DNA of 64,000 nucleotides from Oscheius sp. JU75 (Eukaryota; Nematoda; Chromadorea; Rhabditida; Rhabditidae). The stretch lies in the NCBI GenBank assembly GCA_037178855.1, contig JASJZC010000001.1, forward strand, positions 682,001 through 746,000, written 5' to 3'. The position numbers and the translations under genes were made by a program. This document shows, one piece after another, positions 1-10,573 of this stretch; positions within the stretch are counted from its first letter, which is position 1, and every line of letters begins with the position of its first letter. The notes beneath the pieces were generated by a model. The model had not been told where the DNA came from. It did no database searches and worked only from the letters and a program-made list of their open reading frames with translations.

Positions 1-692
1 CTGGACCCGTATCTCTGGGACGGAGCTGTCTCTCCAAAAGGGACAGTGACAGACTACCAACCGGACAAGTTCGACCCTGAACTGTTACTCTCCTCAAGAT
101 GGGTCATCTACTCTCTGATTTTCATCATGCTGCTTCTCCTACTGGCTCTCGTCTGTCTCTGTTGCTGCTGCTGCATGAGAAGAAGCCGTCGGACACGAAG
201 CCACGCGTCTGACAGAGAACAAATGATGAGAGACAGTCCTGACTACGCTCCTGTCAAGATGAGAAGAAGCAGTTCCTTCTCCTTCCATGACGATGACAAC
301 TCTGTTGGGACAGATGATACGGATCTCAATGCTTACAGAGACATTCCAAGTCACCGGGTTAAGATCTACAGAGAGTCGGTAAGGGAGAGAGAGAGAGACA
401 GGGAGACAGGAGAATAGAGAGACAAAGAAGCAGAAAGACATAGATAGGAACACAGACAGGCAGGGAGGTATAGCCAGCGAGACAGAGAGACAGAGCAACA
501 AAAGGAAAGAGAGATAGAGAGACATTGTCTGATTACCGCATTTTCCAGATGGTTTCAATCCTCGTCCCATCAGTAGACCAGGCTTCCGAAGCGGCCATCG
601 TAAAACGTCTCAGTGTCGAAGAGCCCGAAGTCATCAGTCCGCCTCCAGGCAGTCCAGCTCCGTTGGTCAGTGTGACCGAGGAGGAACAATAA
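1..692 (+). CDS. 3' end of a single-pass membrane protein
   Basis: Partial gene; the start lies left of the window. Exons 1-378 and 549-692 join in phase 0 and end at TAA 690-692. The protein enters with a short extracellular stretch, then one hydrophobic segment (about 20 residues, coded by 97-160), then a run of six or seven Cys (CLCCCCCM) and a basic stop-transfer sequence (RRSRRTR). A cytoplasmic tail of about 110 residues follows, rich in Ser, Asp and Arg. The Cys run beside the membrane is a likely palmitoylation cluster. An AATAAA at 911-916 fits its poly(A) site. I do not recognise the family: the tail has no domain I can name, and type I orientation is inferred from the positive charges after the membrane segment. 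Confidence 0.7.
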
Positions 693-916
693 GACAAAAC
701 TACCCGGTGTCCTTTCTCCTTATCTTTCCAAGCCAAACTTTAGCACAGTATATGTGATCTCTCCGGTCTGTTCTGTCCCTCTCCCTCTTTATCAGGATCT
801 GTAGCTTTATATGATTTTTCCTATTCTAGTTTTATATCCCCTCTCTCTTCCCAAACAATACGGGTTCAGTTGTTGTTTCAAAAAAACAAAACTTATCTTC
901 ACTTCTTGCTAATAAA

Positions 917-1480
917 GTTCTTACCAATGTCTCTCTGTTTCTCTATCTCTCTGTGTCAGGCTATTAGGAGACAATTTAAACTGTTCCTTCGGCTAGGGCT
1001 ATTGAGTTCTTGAGTCAGGATCGGAAAGGAGCAATTAGACTTTCTTCAGAAGCGATCTTCTCTTCTTGCAATTCTTATTTTCCAAAGAGTTCCCAAAGCC
1101 AGAGCAAACCAAGTCTTGTCGAGAACAAATTCTGACGAAACACGACAAGCGTATCGCTTCAGATTGTGCCTACTTGCATTGCTCCAGAAGGTCGCCTCTT
1201 CTTCGCTTCTACCCAGGTCACGTTGCCCTTTCTTTAGTCCACCCAAAACACTTTTGCACTGACTCTCTCACCCTCTTTCTTTCGTTTCGAGACTAGGACC
1301 TAGGCTAGTTCCGAGAAACTCTCAGTCTACCCTCCGAGGGCCTTGGTCAGGATTCGGAAAATCGGGCAGTGGAGGCTGAGAATGGCGTCTTGAAACGCGA
1401 GAATCGAGGTTTGGGAGTCCTAAAACTTGACTAGTACTGACATACTATTACCAAACTATTTATTCTCATGTCTTCCAGGG
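917..1480. other. no supported gene
   Basis: Between the poly(A) signal at 911 and the first convincing exon-like stretch at 1481. Short open frames exist on both strands at 1046-1296, but they lack splice sites and coding bias. Nothing else seen. Confidence 0.5.
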
Positions 1481-2222
1481 ACCGAAGTTCGACAAAGATG
1501 TCTTTCTCTACATAGTGAATATTCTCTGGAATGACTGGAAAGAACACAATACTTCAAAAATGAATTATGGAAACTTTGTAAAAACATGGAAGGTTGAACG
1601 ATCGCTACAGCCGGATAGTTAGTTCATGTTTCTCTGTTTCTTTTCCAATCAGCTGCTTGCAGAAAAAGCCCAAGTACCATCGCAAAATTCGTCCAAACAA
1701 CATGGAGACTGACTCTACTCAGTGATCCCGTCCCTTTTTTCTTTGTATCGTCCAAGTTTTTTGTTTTAGAACGACAGGGCGGCGAAGAGAAGAGTCAGTA
1801 AAAAGTAGCGCTTCCAAAGCAGGATGCTAATAAAAAGAGCCTGAGAAAGCCTTCATTACTTCGATAGACTTCCAGCTGAGTAACAGCTGTGCCTTCTGCC
1901 TTCTGGAGCACTCCAATGATGATTGCAGGTGAGGCAGAGGCTGAGAGACAGATATATGACTAAACCCAAAATTTCAGCAACTACCCGAAGCTGGAGTGGC
2001 GTCTCCGCGTCGAGACCGTCGAAACCGTCGAAACCTGTGCAACTTGTATCTCTGCTTCCATCCCTTAAGAATTTGTTTCTGGATTGGATAATACCACTGC
2101 CCGGAACCGAACAAGCATCACCCGACCTGTCAGTCGCAAGCTCATCATCAGTTTCTCGATCAAATTAAACAGTCCTCTATTGAAAACCAGCTGTAGTACG
2201 TGTTCATATTGTGTAACATACA
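1481..2222 (+). CDS. possible COMM-domain protein, incomplete model
   Basis: Three coding-like pieces line up. Piece one starts after TCTTCCAG at 1480 and reads FDKDVFLYIVNILWNDWKEH. Piece two starts about 1876 after CTTCCAG and reads LSNSCAFCLLEH. A splice from about 1928 to 1979 then gives NYPKLEWRLRVE, which resembles the Trp-Arg-Leu core of the COMM domain (family motif L-x-W-R-L-x-V). A last piece ending at TAG about 2222 reads HHQFLDQIKQ. COMMD proteins act in endosomal Commander complexes. The junction between the third and last pieces is unresolved and no start codon is assigned. The AATAAA at 1829-1834 argues against a single gene here. Treat it as a lead only. Confidence 0.3.
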
Positions 2223-2608
2223 TATTTCCCTGTATCTCTCTCTCGCTCGCTCTCTCTCAGTTTCTCTATCTCTTTATCTCCCTGTCTTTCTGTCACTCTT
2301 TTTCTCTATCTCTATTCTCTTTAGACAGCTTCAGTGAGAGAGAGAGTACGCAGATACTCCACTTCATACGCAAACTTGCGTACGAGCACCACCCCCAACC
2401 CCCAATGGATCCATAATCAATTGAATTGATTCATTTTTCTTTTTCCTTATCTTTTCTCCCTGTGCTAAAATATTACCGGAGTTTCCTCCAAATTACTTCT
2501 AAATTTTAACACTTTCGAACTCTAAAAAAGCTAATTCCTCCACCATTTAAGTTGTTTTTCTCGCTTAATTTATGCTATTTTTATTATAACTCAATTTCAG
2601 ATCCACAA

Positions 2609-5360
2609 ATGACTCCTGGTCAGAACATCAAAAAAACTGGACCTACACCTGAAGTTAAAGAAGGGCTCCACAAGTGCACCTTGTGTGACAGCTCTTTTGA
2701 AACTGTTAGTGGCCTTCACGGTCACATGAACGTTCACAATAGTGGGATTTCCTCAATATTTATCGTTCTACTTTTCCTTTCCAGAAAAATACTCCTGCCA
2801 TCTGTGCGGGAAGTGCTTTAGAGGGCCTTTCGCTGTCCAGGAGCACCTAAAAACCCATGCTGGGCCGAGTGTCAAGAAGGAGACAAGGGTGAATCCGTTA
2901 TCGCAACTTTTCTTGTTTGGTACGGTTCCTGGGAGCGGGTTTTGGCAAAGAGTCAAAGAATTCTCTCGGCTGTAACTGGTCATTACTGGTGCTAGTCAAG
3001 TGGTCAACTGATACTCAGGCCTTCTGTCACTACACAGCATCCGACTTTTGACTCTGTCTGACTGATCAGTAGCTGCAAACTTGTCTTTGGACAAATGGAT
3101 CCATATTACCCGTGTGTGGTCTAATGTCAAGTTTTATCCCAGGATAAAAAGTGATCAGACAGAGTCAAATAGATCAATTTGGAAAACCACCTGAAGTGCT
3201 AGCCATATCTCTAAACAAACTTGACATGCCATCTGTGACTCGTGGTAACGGAGAACATGTATACTCGGACAGAACCACAACTATCGTGAAAACGTTAAGA
3301 TTGTTTTTAGGACCCAATACTGTTCCCTTTGGAATGCAAGGTCTGTAAGCACAGGTTCGCCAACGCAATTACATTGCGACAACATCGGAATCTGCATACT
3401 GGTATGTGTTTTAATTATGGTTTTTAAGAGAGTTCTAGAACGCTATCAATGCGACATTTGCGGGCAATCGAACAAGAACGCAGATGGACTCAAAAGACAC
3501 ATGCGAAAGCACACGGGAGAAAAACCATTCGGTTGTCGAAAATGTGAGTACCGGTCGACAAGAAATTCCGATATCATCAGGCATGAGAAGACGTGCAACG
3601 GCAAGGTGAGATATCTCTTTGTCTCTCTGTCTGTCTCTCTATTTCTCTGTCTCTCTCCTATCAACAAAGTTTTCAGAAACGAAATCAGCCGCTTGTGGTC
3701 ATTCGAGACGAACACGCTATGAAGGATGATGCTGTTGGAATGGGTCTTGAAATGTTCCTACAAGCTAGCACTTCCAGTGAGGACGATACGCGACAAGATG
3801 GTTTTGTAGGAGACTACCAGGAGCGGGAAAGTAGCGAGGCTAGTATAGGTAGAATGATATTGGTAAAAGAAGAGAGCGAGGAGGTTGGTGACGGAGAGAC
3901 AGAGAGACAGAGTTTTCAGTTCATTCAACCAGCGTACGACCCGCAGATTGACCAGCCACCGATAGAAGGCCAACCCTTTGTCCTCTCTCCACAAGAAATG
4001 TTGCTCCAAATTGTGAAGCAGGAAGACAAAAATATCATGGACACAGACCGACCCGAAGACGTCGCTTCTTCTAATTTGAATGACCATGTGGATTTTGAGG
4101 TTATTTGGATTTTGAGAGCCACAGAGGGACAGAGAGACAAAGAGGTAGCGACAGAGAGACAGAAAAAAGAGGGAGATACAGATACACAGTGACACAGAAA
4201 GGCAGAGATACAGAGTCACAGGCTCATTCTCCAGACTATTGACGACTGTGAAGAGGCTATTCATGCTGTCGACCTATTCGAAGAGAAACCACCTATCATG
4301 AGCTCCGTATTTGAAGATGATCCAGCAGCCAAAATAGAAGAGTTAACGAGATTAAATGAAAAACTCGTGCAAGAAAACCTGGAACTTCGCCAAATGTTTT
4401 CAGCCGAGCTGGAAAAACTGAAGAGGAATAATACTCGGCTTAGGGAGGAGAATCGACGTCTTAAACAGGTACCTTACCATATGCATTTTAAACATTTTAG
4501 TCCAGACTAGGAAGTCTTCGCAACCCCCGTTCTTGACAGAGCACTGAACCATGTTCGTCCTCGCTGTCTAGAAGACTAGTTATGCTGAAATTCCAAAGAA
4601 GAAGACAAAACATTGGTCGAAATAATGCTCTTAAGTTTGTCTTTCAAAATTGTAACTGCCTTGTAGTAATAATGAATTGAGAGAGACAGAGAGACCGGTG
4701 ACGATGTGTTTAATCATTCCCTTCGTTTCCAGACTGACGATCTTGTTCATATGGGCGGCAACTTCCTCAGCCTTGTCGAAGTCGGAACGGGCCCAGTTTC
4801 ATGGCCAGCTGGATCCAGTGCTTCTCCTCGTCGTAGTCGCCGAGAAGAACCTTGCCCAGCAGACTCCTGGTAGCTCCTTCGGTACCCATGTAGAGCAGGG
4901 AGAAAGTCATCTGGAGGGAGAAGGGGTTGCAGATGACAGACTTGGTCGGGTCCAGCTGCTTCAGTAGGTCTAGGGCGAGTTCGGTTGACATCCTCTGAAG
5001 TAGGCTACTGTTGTATCGTTATTCTCTCATTCAAAAGCCCGCCTTTTCCTACTGTAGGGTCCCGCCACGATACATTCAAACCATTTTTGGCGCCCTATTC
5101 CCCTGGCTTAATGGATTCTACTTTCTGGCTCTTCCGAGCTGTGTACCTTTTCCACCAATTTTTGGGTTGATATTATATTAAGGCTACGCAAATCTTAGTA
5201 ATCTACATCGTGTTCTTTGTCACAATTCCCGTATGATATAACGACTACTTGTTGAATAGAGGCGGAGAACCTACTGCTGGAACGAGTGACTACCTCCGGC
5301 AAGTTTCTGGAAGAATATCGATTCCTGTCAAGATTTATCCCTGATAACACCCTTCAATAA
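2609..5360 (+). CDS. C2H2 zinc-finger protein with C-terminal coiled coil
   Basis: Exons 2609-2741, 2785-2888, 3311-3401, 3439-3605, 3677-3883, 3920-4099, 4235-4468 and 5262-5360 all close in phase, giving 404 residues. The ATG lies 8 bases after TTTCAG (2600), like a trans-splice acceptor. Five fingers follow: CTLC...HMNVH, CHLC...HLKTH, CKVC...HRNLH, CDIC...HMRKH and a C2HC-type CRKC...HEKTC. A TGE linker separates fingers three and four and TGEKP separates four and five. An acidic, Gln-rich middle follows, then a leucine-zipper-like coiled coil across the last two exons (ENLELRQMFSAELEKLK, ending FIPDNTLQ). It is likely a nuclear DNA-binding protein that dimerises. AATAAA at 5356-5361 overlaps the stop. 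A serpin fragment on the minus strand sits in the last intron. Exact orthologue not recognised. Confidence 0.8.
4576..4991 (-). pseudogene. serpin fragment, frameshifted and truncated
   Basis: From ATG at 4991 the frame reads MSTELALDLLKQLDPTKSVI and then NPFSLQMTFSLLYMGTEGAT, the serpin N-terminal helix A/B region. After LAMKLG the frame shifts by one base in a GGGCCC run. The next frame (SDFDKAEEVAAHMNKIVSLE) is the expected serpin continuation. A GTCTCTCTGTCTC intron follows, then a short exon ending at TAG 4576-4578. The product would be about 120 residues, far below the usual 370 or so, and has no reactive-centre loop. An acceptor-like TTCAG sits just before the ATG, so the 5' end looks intact. 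It lies inside the last intron of the zinc-finger gene, on the other strand. A sequencing error at the frameshift is possible, but the missing C-terminal two thirds would remain. Confidence 0.55.
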
Positions 5361-5601
5361 ATTTGGTATACTCATTCAAAAATTTTTTCAGAGGTTCGTT
5401 GCAGGTATTTACGCAGACGAGTTGACTAGACAAACTAGAGGGATGGAGACAGACAGATATAAAGACAGAGAGGCAGAGAGATCATCTACTTCGCAAGGTG
5501 AATACCAATCAGAAGGCTTCTCCAGTATTCATTCCTACCCCCTCTGGTCACCATAAAAACCTTCCTCTTCTTCGTTCAAGTTCTTGGTTCAGTGTTTTAA
5601 T

Positions 5602-5821
5602 GCTTGCTTACATTTTCCCTAGAATTTGTTGTGGAAAATTTTACTACAATTCCCCAGCTTTAATATCTTCTGCTCTCACCATCGACGAATGGGAGCCTGA
5701 CTGTGGTCACCTCTGTACAGATCCAGTGAATCGCAATTTGGCCAATGCCTGCTGCTGGAAGCATGGCTTCCCCAATGGGTCCTCTTCTTGTCATGGTGGC
5801 AATCTGTATTGTAAGAATTGA
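5602..5821 (+). CDS. small Cys-rich peptide gene, 5' end unresolved
   Basis: The frame ends at TGA 5819-5821 and its last 45 or so residues are Cys-rich: CGHLCTDPVNRNLANACC, then HGFPNGSSSCHGGNLYCKN. The spacing (C-x3-C, CC, a Gly-rich turn, C-x6-C) recalls CS-alpha/beta defensin-like and other invertebrate disulfide peptides, but I cannot place it in a named family. The open frame extends left to about 5498 without an ATG before 5599, so either translation starts near 5600 or an upstream exon encodes the signal peptide. The stretch at 5612-5645 resembles 6173-6206 just before ric-19. Function is unknown; a secreted effector is an inference from cysteine content alone. Confidence 0.4.
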
Positions 5822-6209
5822 GATCGACGGTTGATTGTAAAAGAGACGATAAAGTCGTTGCCATTCTCTCGGTCACTCTGTCCTTCTATCTCCCTGTTTC
5901 TCTTTCATTCTGTCTCTCTGTTTAACCCCTATCAACGCTTGAATTCAAAGGAGTGCTCTTGGCATTAAACCGCGCCCAAAATGGCTGAATGGGCGTGGCT
6001 TCCAGCCTCTCCCTTTTGGTTAGTCCGAGCCAGCAGCTGCAAATATCGACGAGCCGTGTGTCCAGACAAGGCCGCCACCTTGAATCCCTTTGTTTTCTAG
6101 AACCGCCTCCCCGAAAATTTCTGTCAACATGGCAGCCCGATATTATGAGAGTAATACAAGGTAGGAGCCACATTTTCCCTAGAAGTTGTTGTGAAAAATT
6201 TCCAGCGGG

Positions 6210-8375
6210 ATGAATTTTGACCGGTTTTTGGACCGATTCGATGAATCCACCCTGCTGACGATGAAGAGACACTATTGGACGGCAAAGCAGCTTTTGAGGA
6301 CGAAATTGGGGAAGAAGGTGGGTCACGGGGAAAACCATAATAGAGGCTTGTTTATCTAATGATTAGAGAATCTGGAAGGGAATGTGGCGTCATTGTGGGA
6401 AGGGACTATAATTTTCTGTCTCTGCCCTTCTGTGTCTCGTTCTAATGCGAAAGTCCTCATTATCTCCCAAACCCCTTCTGAAAAACATCTGTAGCCATAA
6501 ATCCCCCATTTCAATATGTAGCTAACATTCAATTCCTTGATTGTCATTTTAGGAAGACGAATATCTTTTGGCTTCTGACGCAGACCTGGACACGAAGCTG
6601 ACTCTGTTCCGATCCGTCCGCGACACTTCAGAGAACCTATTGGCCTGTATAGAAAACTATCAAGCCTACGTACTCGGTACGTTTTCGGTTGCGCATGAAA
6701 AATGACTCATGTGACTTCGGGAGAATATAATGAGCTCATTTCCAGATGCGACCCTTGTGGAGAATCATTTGGGAAAGTATTTGAAGGATGAGGGTAAGAA
6801 ACAGACGAGACAGGAGACGGCGACAGTGATGACAGCGGCAGGGAGAGCTTTCGTTTTTAGTAGTCATCAGAGGGCGGCTGTGAGACAACCATTGGTCAGG
6901 TAGAGTGACTGAGAGACAGAGGTACAAAGACAGTTTCAGGTTCTACCAAGAACTTCATGTCTTTGCCGAACGGGCTATCCAGGACTGTGCCCAGACGGTA
7001 GATGCTGTGGAAAAGGCCAGAATACAGTACAGAGGGAGTCTACTTTGGATGAAACAGACCAGCGAAGAGGTACGCTTACTATCTCTCTCTCTCTTCCTCT
7101 TTCTTTCTTATTTTCTGTCTCTCCTTCTCTCTGTCTCCTTCCCGTCTTTTTGTCTCTCTGTCTCCCTGTCTCTCTGTCTCTCTGCCTCTCTCCCCAACCG
7201 TATTTTCAGCTCGACCCAGACACTGACCGCCAGTTAGAAAAATTCAGAGAAGTACAGGCAGCTGTCCGATCAAATAAGGAAAGACTGGACAAATTGAAAG
7301 TCGACACTTTGCAAAAGGTTTGACCAGCTATCATTTCTCTAGAAATGCTTCGATTTAGGTGGATCTGCTTTCAGCTTCCCGCTCAAATCTTCTATCTCAT
7401 CTATTGGGAAAGTATCTGGACTTCCTGGCTTCATACTATGAGAAAACTGCTAAAACTTACACAACTTTGGCAGCAAATCTTTCAAATTTCCAGCATTATG
7501 AGTTTGAAATATTGACGGTGAGTACGGAGAGATAGGGAAACTGAGAGACAGTGAGACAGGGAGACAGAGGGACAGAGAGACAGACAGTCTTTCAGGAACT
7601 GATAGAGCCGTCAAAGAAGGCTGCCAAGAAGCTTCGGCAACAGAGCATGGAAAAGGAGGAAAAAGCACGACAGGAGAGAAAGCGACTGGCCTCCGAGGAA
7701 GAACAACCAGCTTTACTAAACTTTGACGAGGAGGCAGTGGGACAGATGAAGTCGTACCTCTTTGGAAGAGAGAGTCCAGATGAAGAGTCCAAGCTGGTTC
7801 CGGAAGAGGAACGAGCAGACAGCCCACTAGGCATACTAGAGGAGGGATTCGAGGCAAAAGAGGTAATTTTGTGGAAAAGAAAAACGATTATCCTTAACTG
7901 GGATCCGGTCCCACCATGTTTGGATTTCTGGCCGCGCCTACTATATACCACTGGGCCACTGAGCACGAGCGGGTGCCGGAAATATATCTTTTCACAACAC
8001 GCGGCTTCTGATAATGCATTTTAGGGAGACGACCCGTTCTCGTCTCTCCCAGGACCCTCAAAAATCGGTCCTTTGGCTCCAGTTGATGCCCAGCAATCAG
8101 CACCAGTACCCAAGCTGGCTCCTCCACCCGTACCATTTCAGCTGGGCGTCTCAAAAATCTATCAGTCGGCCCTGCTCTCTCTGGAAGATGACATGCCGGA
8201 ACTCGATCAGATCTTCCCCAAAACGAAGTCCATGGAAGCTCCAGGCATAATGGATCTTTTGGCCCCGACCACGACCAGTTTCCCTAACCCATTCGAGAAC
8301 AAAATACCATCAGAATGGGACTCTCTTTTGCTTCAATGTGATAGTCAACAGCAGCCAAATGGAGACCTACTGTAA
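6210..8375 (+). CDS. ric-19: ICA69/RIC-19 arfaptin-homology protein
   Basis: Nine exons: 6210-6317, 6553-6676, 6746-6899, 6940-7069, 7210-7317, 7359-7517, 7596-7862, 8024-8375, all in phase (the list gives eight blocks; the last two carry the C-terminal half). The N-terminal two thirds is a long helical BAR-type (arfaptin homology) domain starting MNFDRFLDRFDESTLLTMKR with the family's KRHYWTAKQ and LDFLASYYEKTAKTY features. An acidic/Pro-rich ICA69 C-terminal region ending near PSEWDSLLLQ follows. ICA69 proteins bind Rab2 at Golgi-derived membranes and act in dense-core vesicle maturation in neurons. The ATG is 4 bases after TTTCCAG. The last intron (7863-8023) holds a tRNA-like repeat. The stop lies only 33 bases from that of the convergent acyl-CoA synthetase gene. 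Confidence 0.92.
7899..7962 (-). repeat. tRNA-like SINE fragment in ric-19 intron
   Basis: Read on the minus strand it has an A-box-like TGGCCCAGTGGTATATAG and a B-box-like GGGACCGGATCCC about 40 bases apart. It does not fold into a sound tRNA by eye. A similar GGCCCAGTGGTA stretch is in the fold-back at 35.7 kb. Confidence 0.4.
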
Positions 8376-8408
8376 TTTTTATTGTTAGCAAAATACTGTG
8401 ATTCTGTG

Positions 8409-10221
8409 TCAATGAAGCTCATGACGCATGATTTTTCCCGAGGCGGTACGGGGGAGACAGTCGACTCTAACAGCTTCCGTAAGCTGCTTGTAGGAGATGA
8501 GTTCGCACTTGACATGGTCCAGGACAATCTGCGGATCAGCAGTTCCAACGAAGAAGGCCTTCGGACGAGTTCCGTCAACTGGATGAGGACATCCGATGAC
8601 TGTACAGTCGACTATTCCTGGTAGCTTCTTGATAGTTTCTTCTATCTCCCAGGGGTTGACCTGAAACTGTCTGTCTCTCTGTCCCTCTATGTTTGTTTCA
8701 CTCTCTGTCACTCACCTGCCATCCTCTTACTTTGAAGGTATCCTTTTTCCTTCCAGTGATAGAGAACAGTCCGTCAGAAGACACCGTAGCTAGGTCCCCA
8801 GTAGCGAAGTAGCCTTCCTGGTCCAGGAATCGGTCACAAAAAGCGCACACTATTAGTTGAACAAAGCCAACGGTACCTGCTATTGACATATCCCTCCATA
8901 AGAGTCGGTGCCTTGACCCATAGCTCACTCTTTTCCCCGATCCTGATCTCTACTCCAGGTAGAGGAACACCTACAATATCCAGTCGGTCACAGTTCGACG
9001 GGGTCATTAGTAGGGCTAGTCCGGCTTCTGTCATCCCGAACACTAAGTTTCTCTCGGTACAGTCTCGGAAAGTCACTCACACTGTATAATTTCTACACTC
9101 AGCCGTTCTTTGACCTTCAACATCAGGTTCGGATCACAAGCTGCTGCTCCCACGTAAATTCTCTTCAAAGTTTCGATTTCCAAAGGGTTTAAACTTGGAT
9201 GATAGGCCAGATACTGTAGAATTGGAGGGACAATGTTGATAATGGTGACCTAGAAACAGAGTGACACTTTGGGATACGGTACCTTGTAGTCTTTTAAAAC
9301 TTGAAGGAAATGGTCCTCATTCCACTTGTTGTTGATGACTACGGTAGCCCCGGCGGATAACATGACAAAAACTGTCATTAGACCACCGAAGTGGAAGTAT
9401 GGAAGGATGCCATGAAGTACCTGAGGTACTCAAAAATGTTAGAGAGAAAGAGACCCAGATATACAGACAGAGATACAGAGACAGAAACTAACATCCTTTG
9501 TCGTAACTCTCGGAAACGTTTCCGAATTCTCCATTGACAGAGTCTGACAGAGCTGAGCCACTAGACTTCTGTGACTGTGACAAATGGCCTTCGGTGGACC
9601 GGTAGTACCGGAAGAGAAGAAGATCAGAGCCTGAAAGTTATTGTCAGTCACTATCACTGTCTCTGTCACTGTTACCAGTCCGTTCGATCCTTCTGGAACT
9701 TTCAGGTCAGTTTTCAAATTGATGTAACACAACTCTTTTAGGTCTTCCTCGTTGAGAAGACAGTCCAGCTGACATTCGGTCTTGTACTTCTGTATCTCTC
9801 CCTGCTTTGAAGCCGGATTGATCGGAACAACCACGATATTAATATTGAGACAAGCCAAGACAAAAAGGAGAAACTCAATGGAGTTTCCGATTACTGTACC
9901 AATCTGAACAGATGCTTTTTGTCTTTGTCAAGCACTGTCACTCGCTCTGTTCCCTTGACAATATCCTTTTGACAGCAAATTGGCGACAATTCTGTCAATG
10001 TGAGTCTGCAAGTCTTTGAAACGGAGCTCGGTTCGGGTATCAGGGTCGATCTGAAACAGTCTATGTTATTCTTTATTTCTGTCTCTCTGTTTTTCTGACT
10101 CTCTTACCAAGGCTAATTTATCTCCAAACTGTTGGAAAATATGCAAGATTGCGTCGGTAAAGTTGGATGGTAGACTAGATTCGGTATATTTGACAGGACT
10201 AATGTGAACAGACAGAGACAT
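8409..10221 (-). CDS. acyl-CoA synthetase / 4-coumarate-CoA-ligase-like enzyme
   Basis: Exons (5' to 3') 10108-10221, 9942-10050, 9676-9914, 9493-9630, 9283-9420, 9083-9249, about 8888-9050, 8716-8817 and 8409-8660; about 473 residues. ANL-superfamily marks are present: P-loop SSGTTGPPK, FGMTEAG (A5), ATGDL (A7), GRKKDTFKVRGWQV (A8) and the A10 lysine motif TASGKIMR near the C-terminus. These enzymes form an acyl-adenylate and transfer it to CoA. Two junctions are weak: a 27-base intron (9915-9941) is needed to pass a stop, and the 8888/8817 junction uses a poor donor and leaves the region before ATGD about ten residues short. AATAAA on this strand at 8378-8383 puts its 3' end inside the last codons of ric-19. 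Substrate unknown. Confidence 0.85.
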
Positions 10222-10573
10222 TGCCTAGAGAGAAAGATTGGGACACTGATCTTGTCCGCGATCTCAAATTAGCGACTGATCGCGGCCACTTCTGTCGCAA
10301 TACATCTGTCTCTCTCTGTCCGCTACCATGGTGATTGAACATTAGGATATGGGCCCAGATAGTACTAAAAGAACTGAAAATCCCATTATTGCGATATCCG
10401 TTCCAAAAATGACCAGTTAATGCCATTTTTTCAGTCATTCAATCGCAGTGCACTTCGTTTACAGAATAACATCGTTGGAATCTATTCGTTACCTTCAAAA
10501 ATTTATTTTCGTCGCTTTCCTCTGCTTTATTCTTCATTTACTTGGTAAATCTTCCATCTATTCTTCGTTTAAG

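Noticed and set aside
139-570. Long Ser/Leu-rich open frame on the minus strand
   Set aside because: Translation of the GAGACAG repeat in an intron; no splice or start context.
1829-1834. AATAAA as the end of a small gene at 1481-1741
   Set aside because: The pieces at 1481 and 1876 join in phase across it, so it is more likely an intron word; left open.
4501-4536. Short last exon of the zinc-finger gene (SRLGSLRNPRS)
   Set aside because: The exon at 5262-5360 continues the coiled coil and has a poly(A) signal at its stop; the short one may be a rare alternative.
7045-7323. Leu/Ser-rich open frame overlapping ric-19 exons
   Set aside because: Wrong-frame reading of a TCTCTGTC intron next to a real exon.
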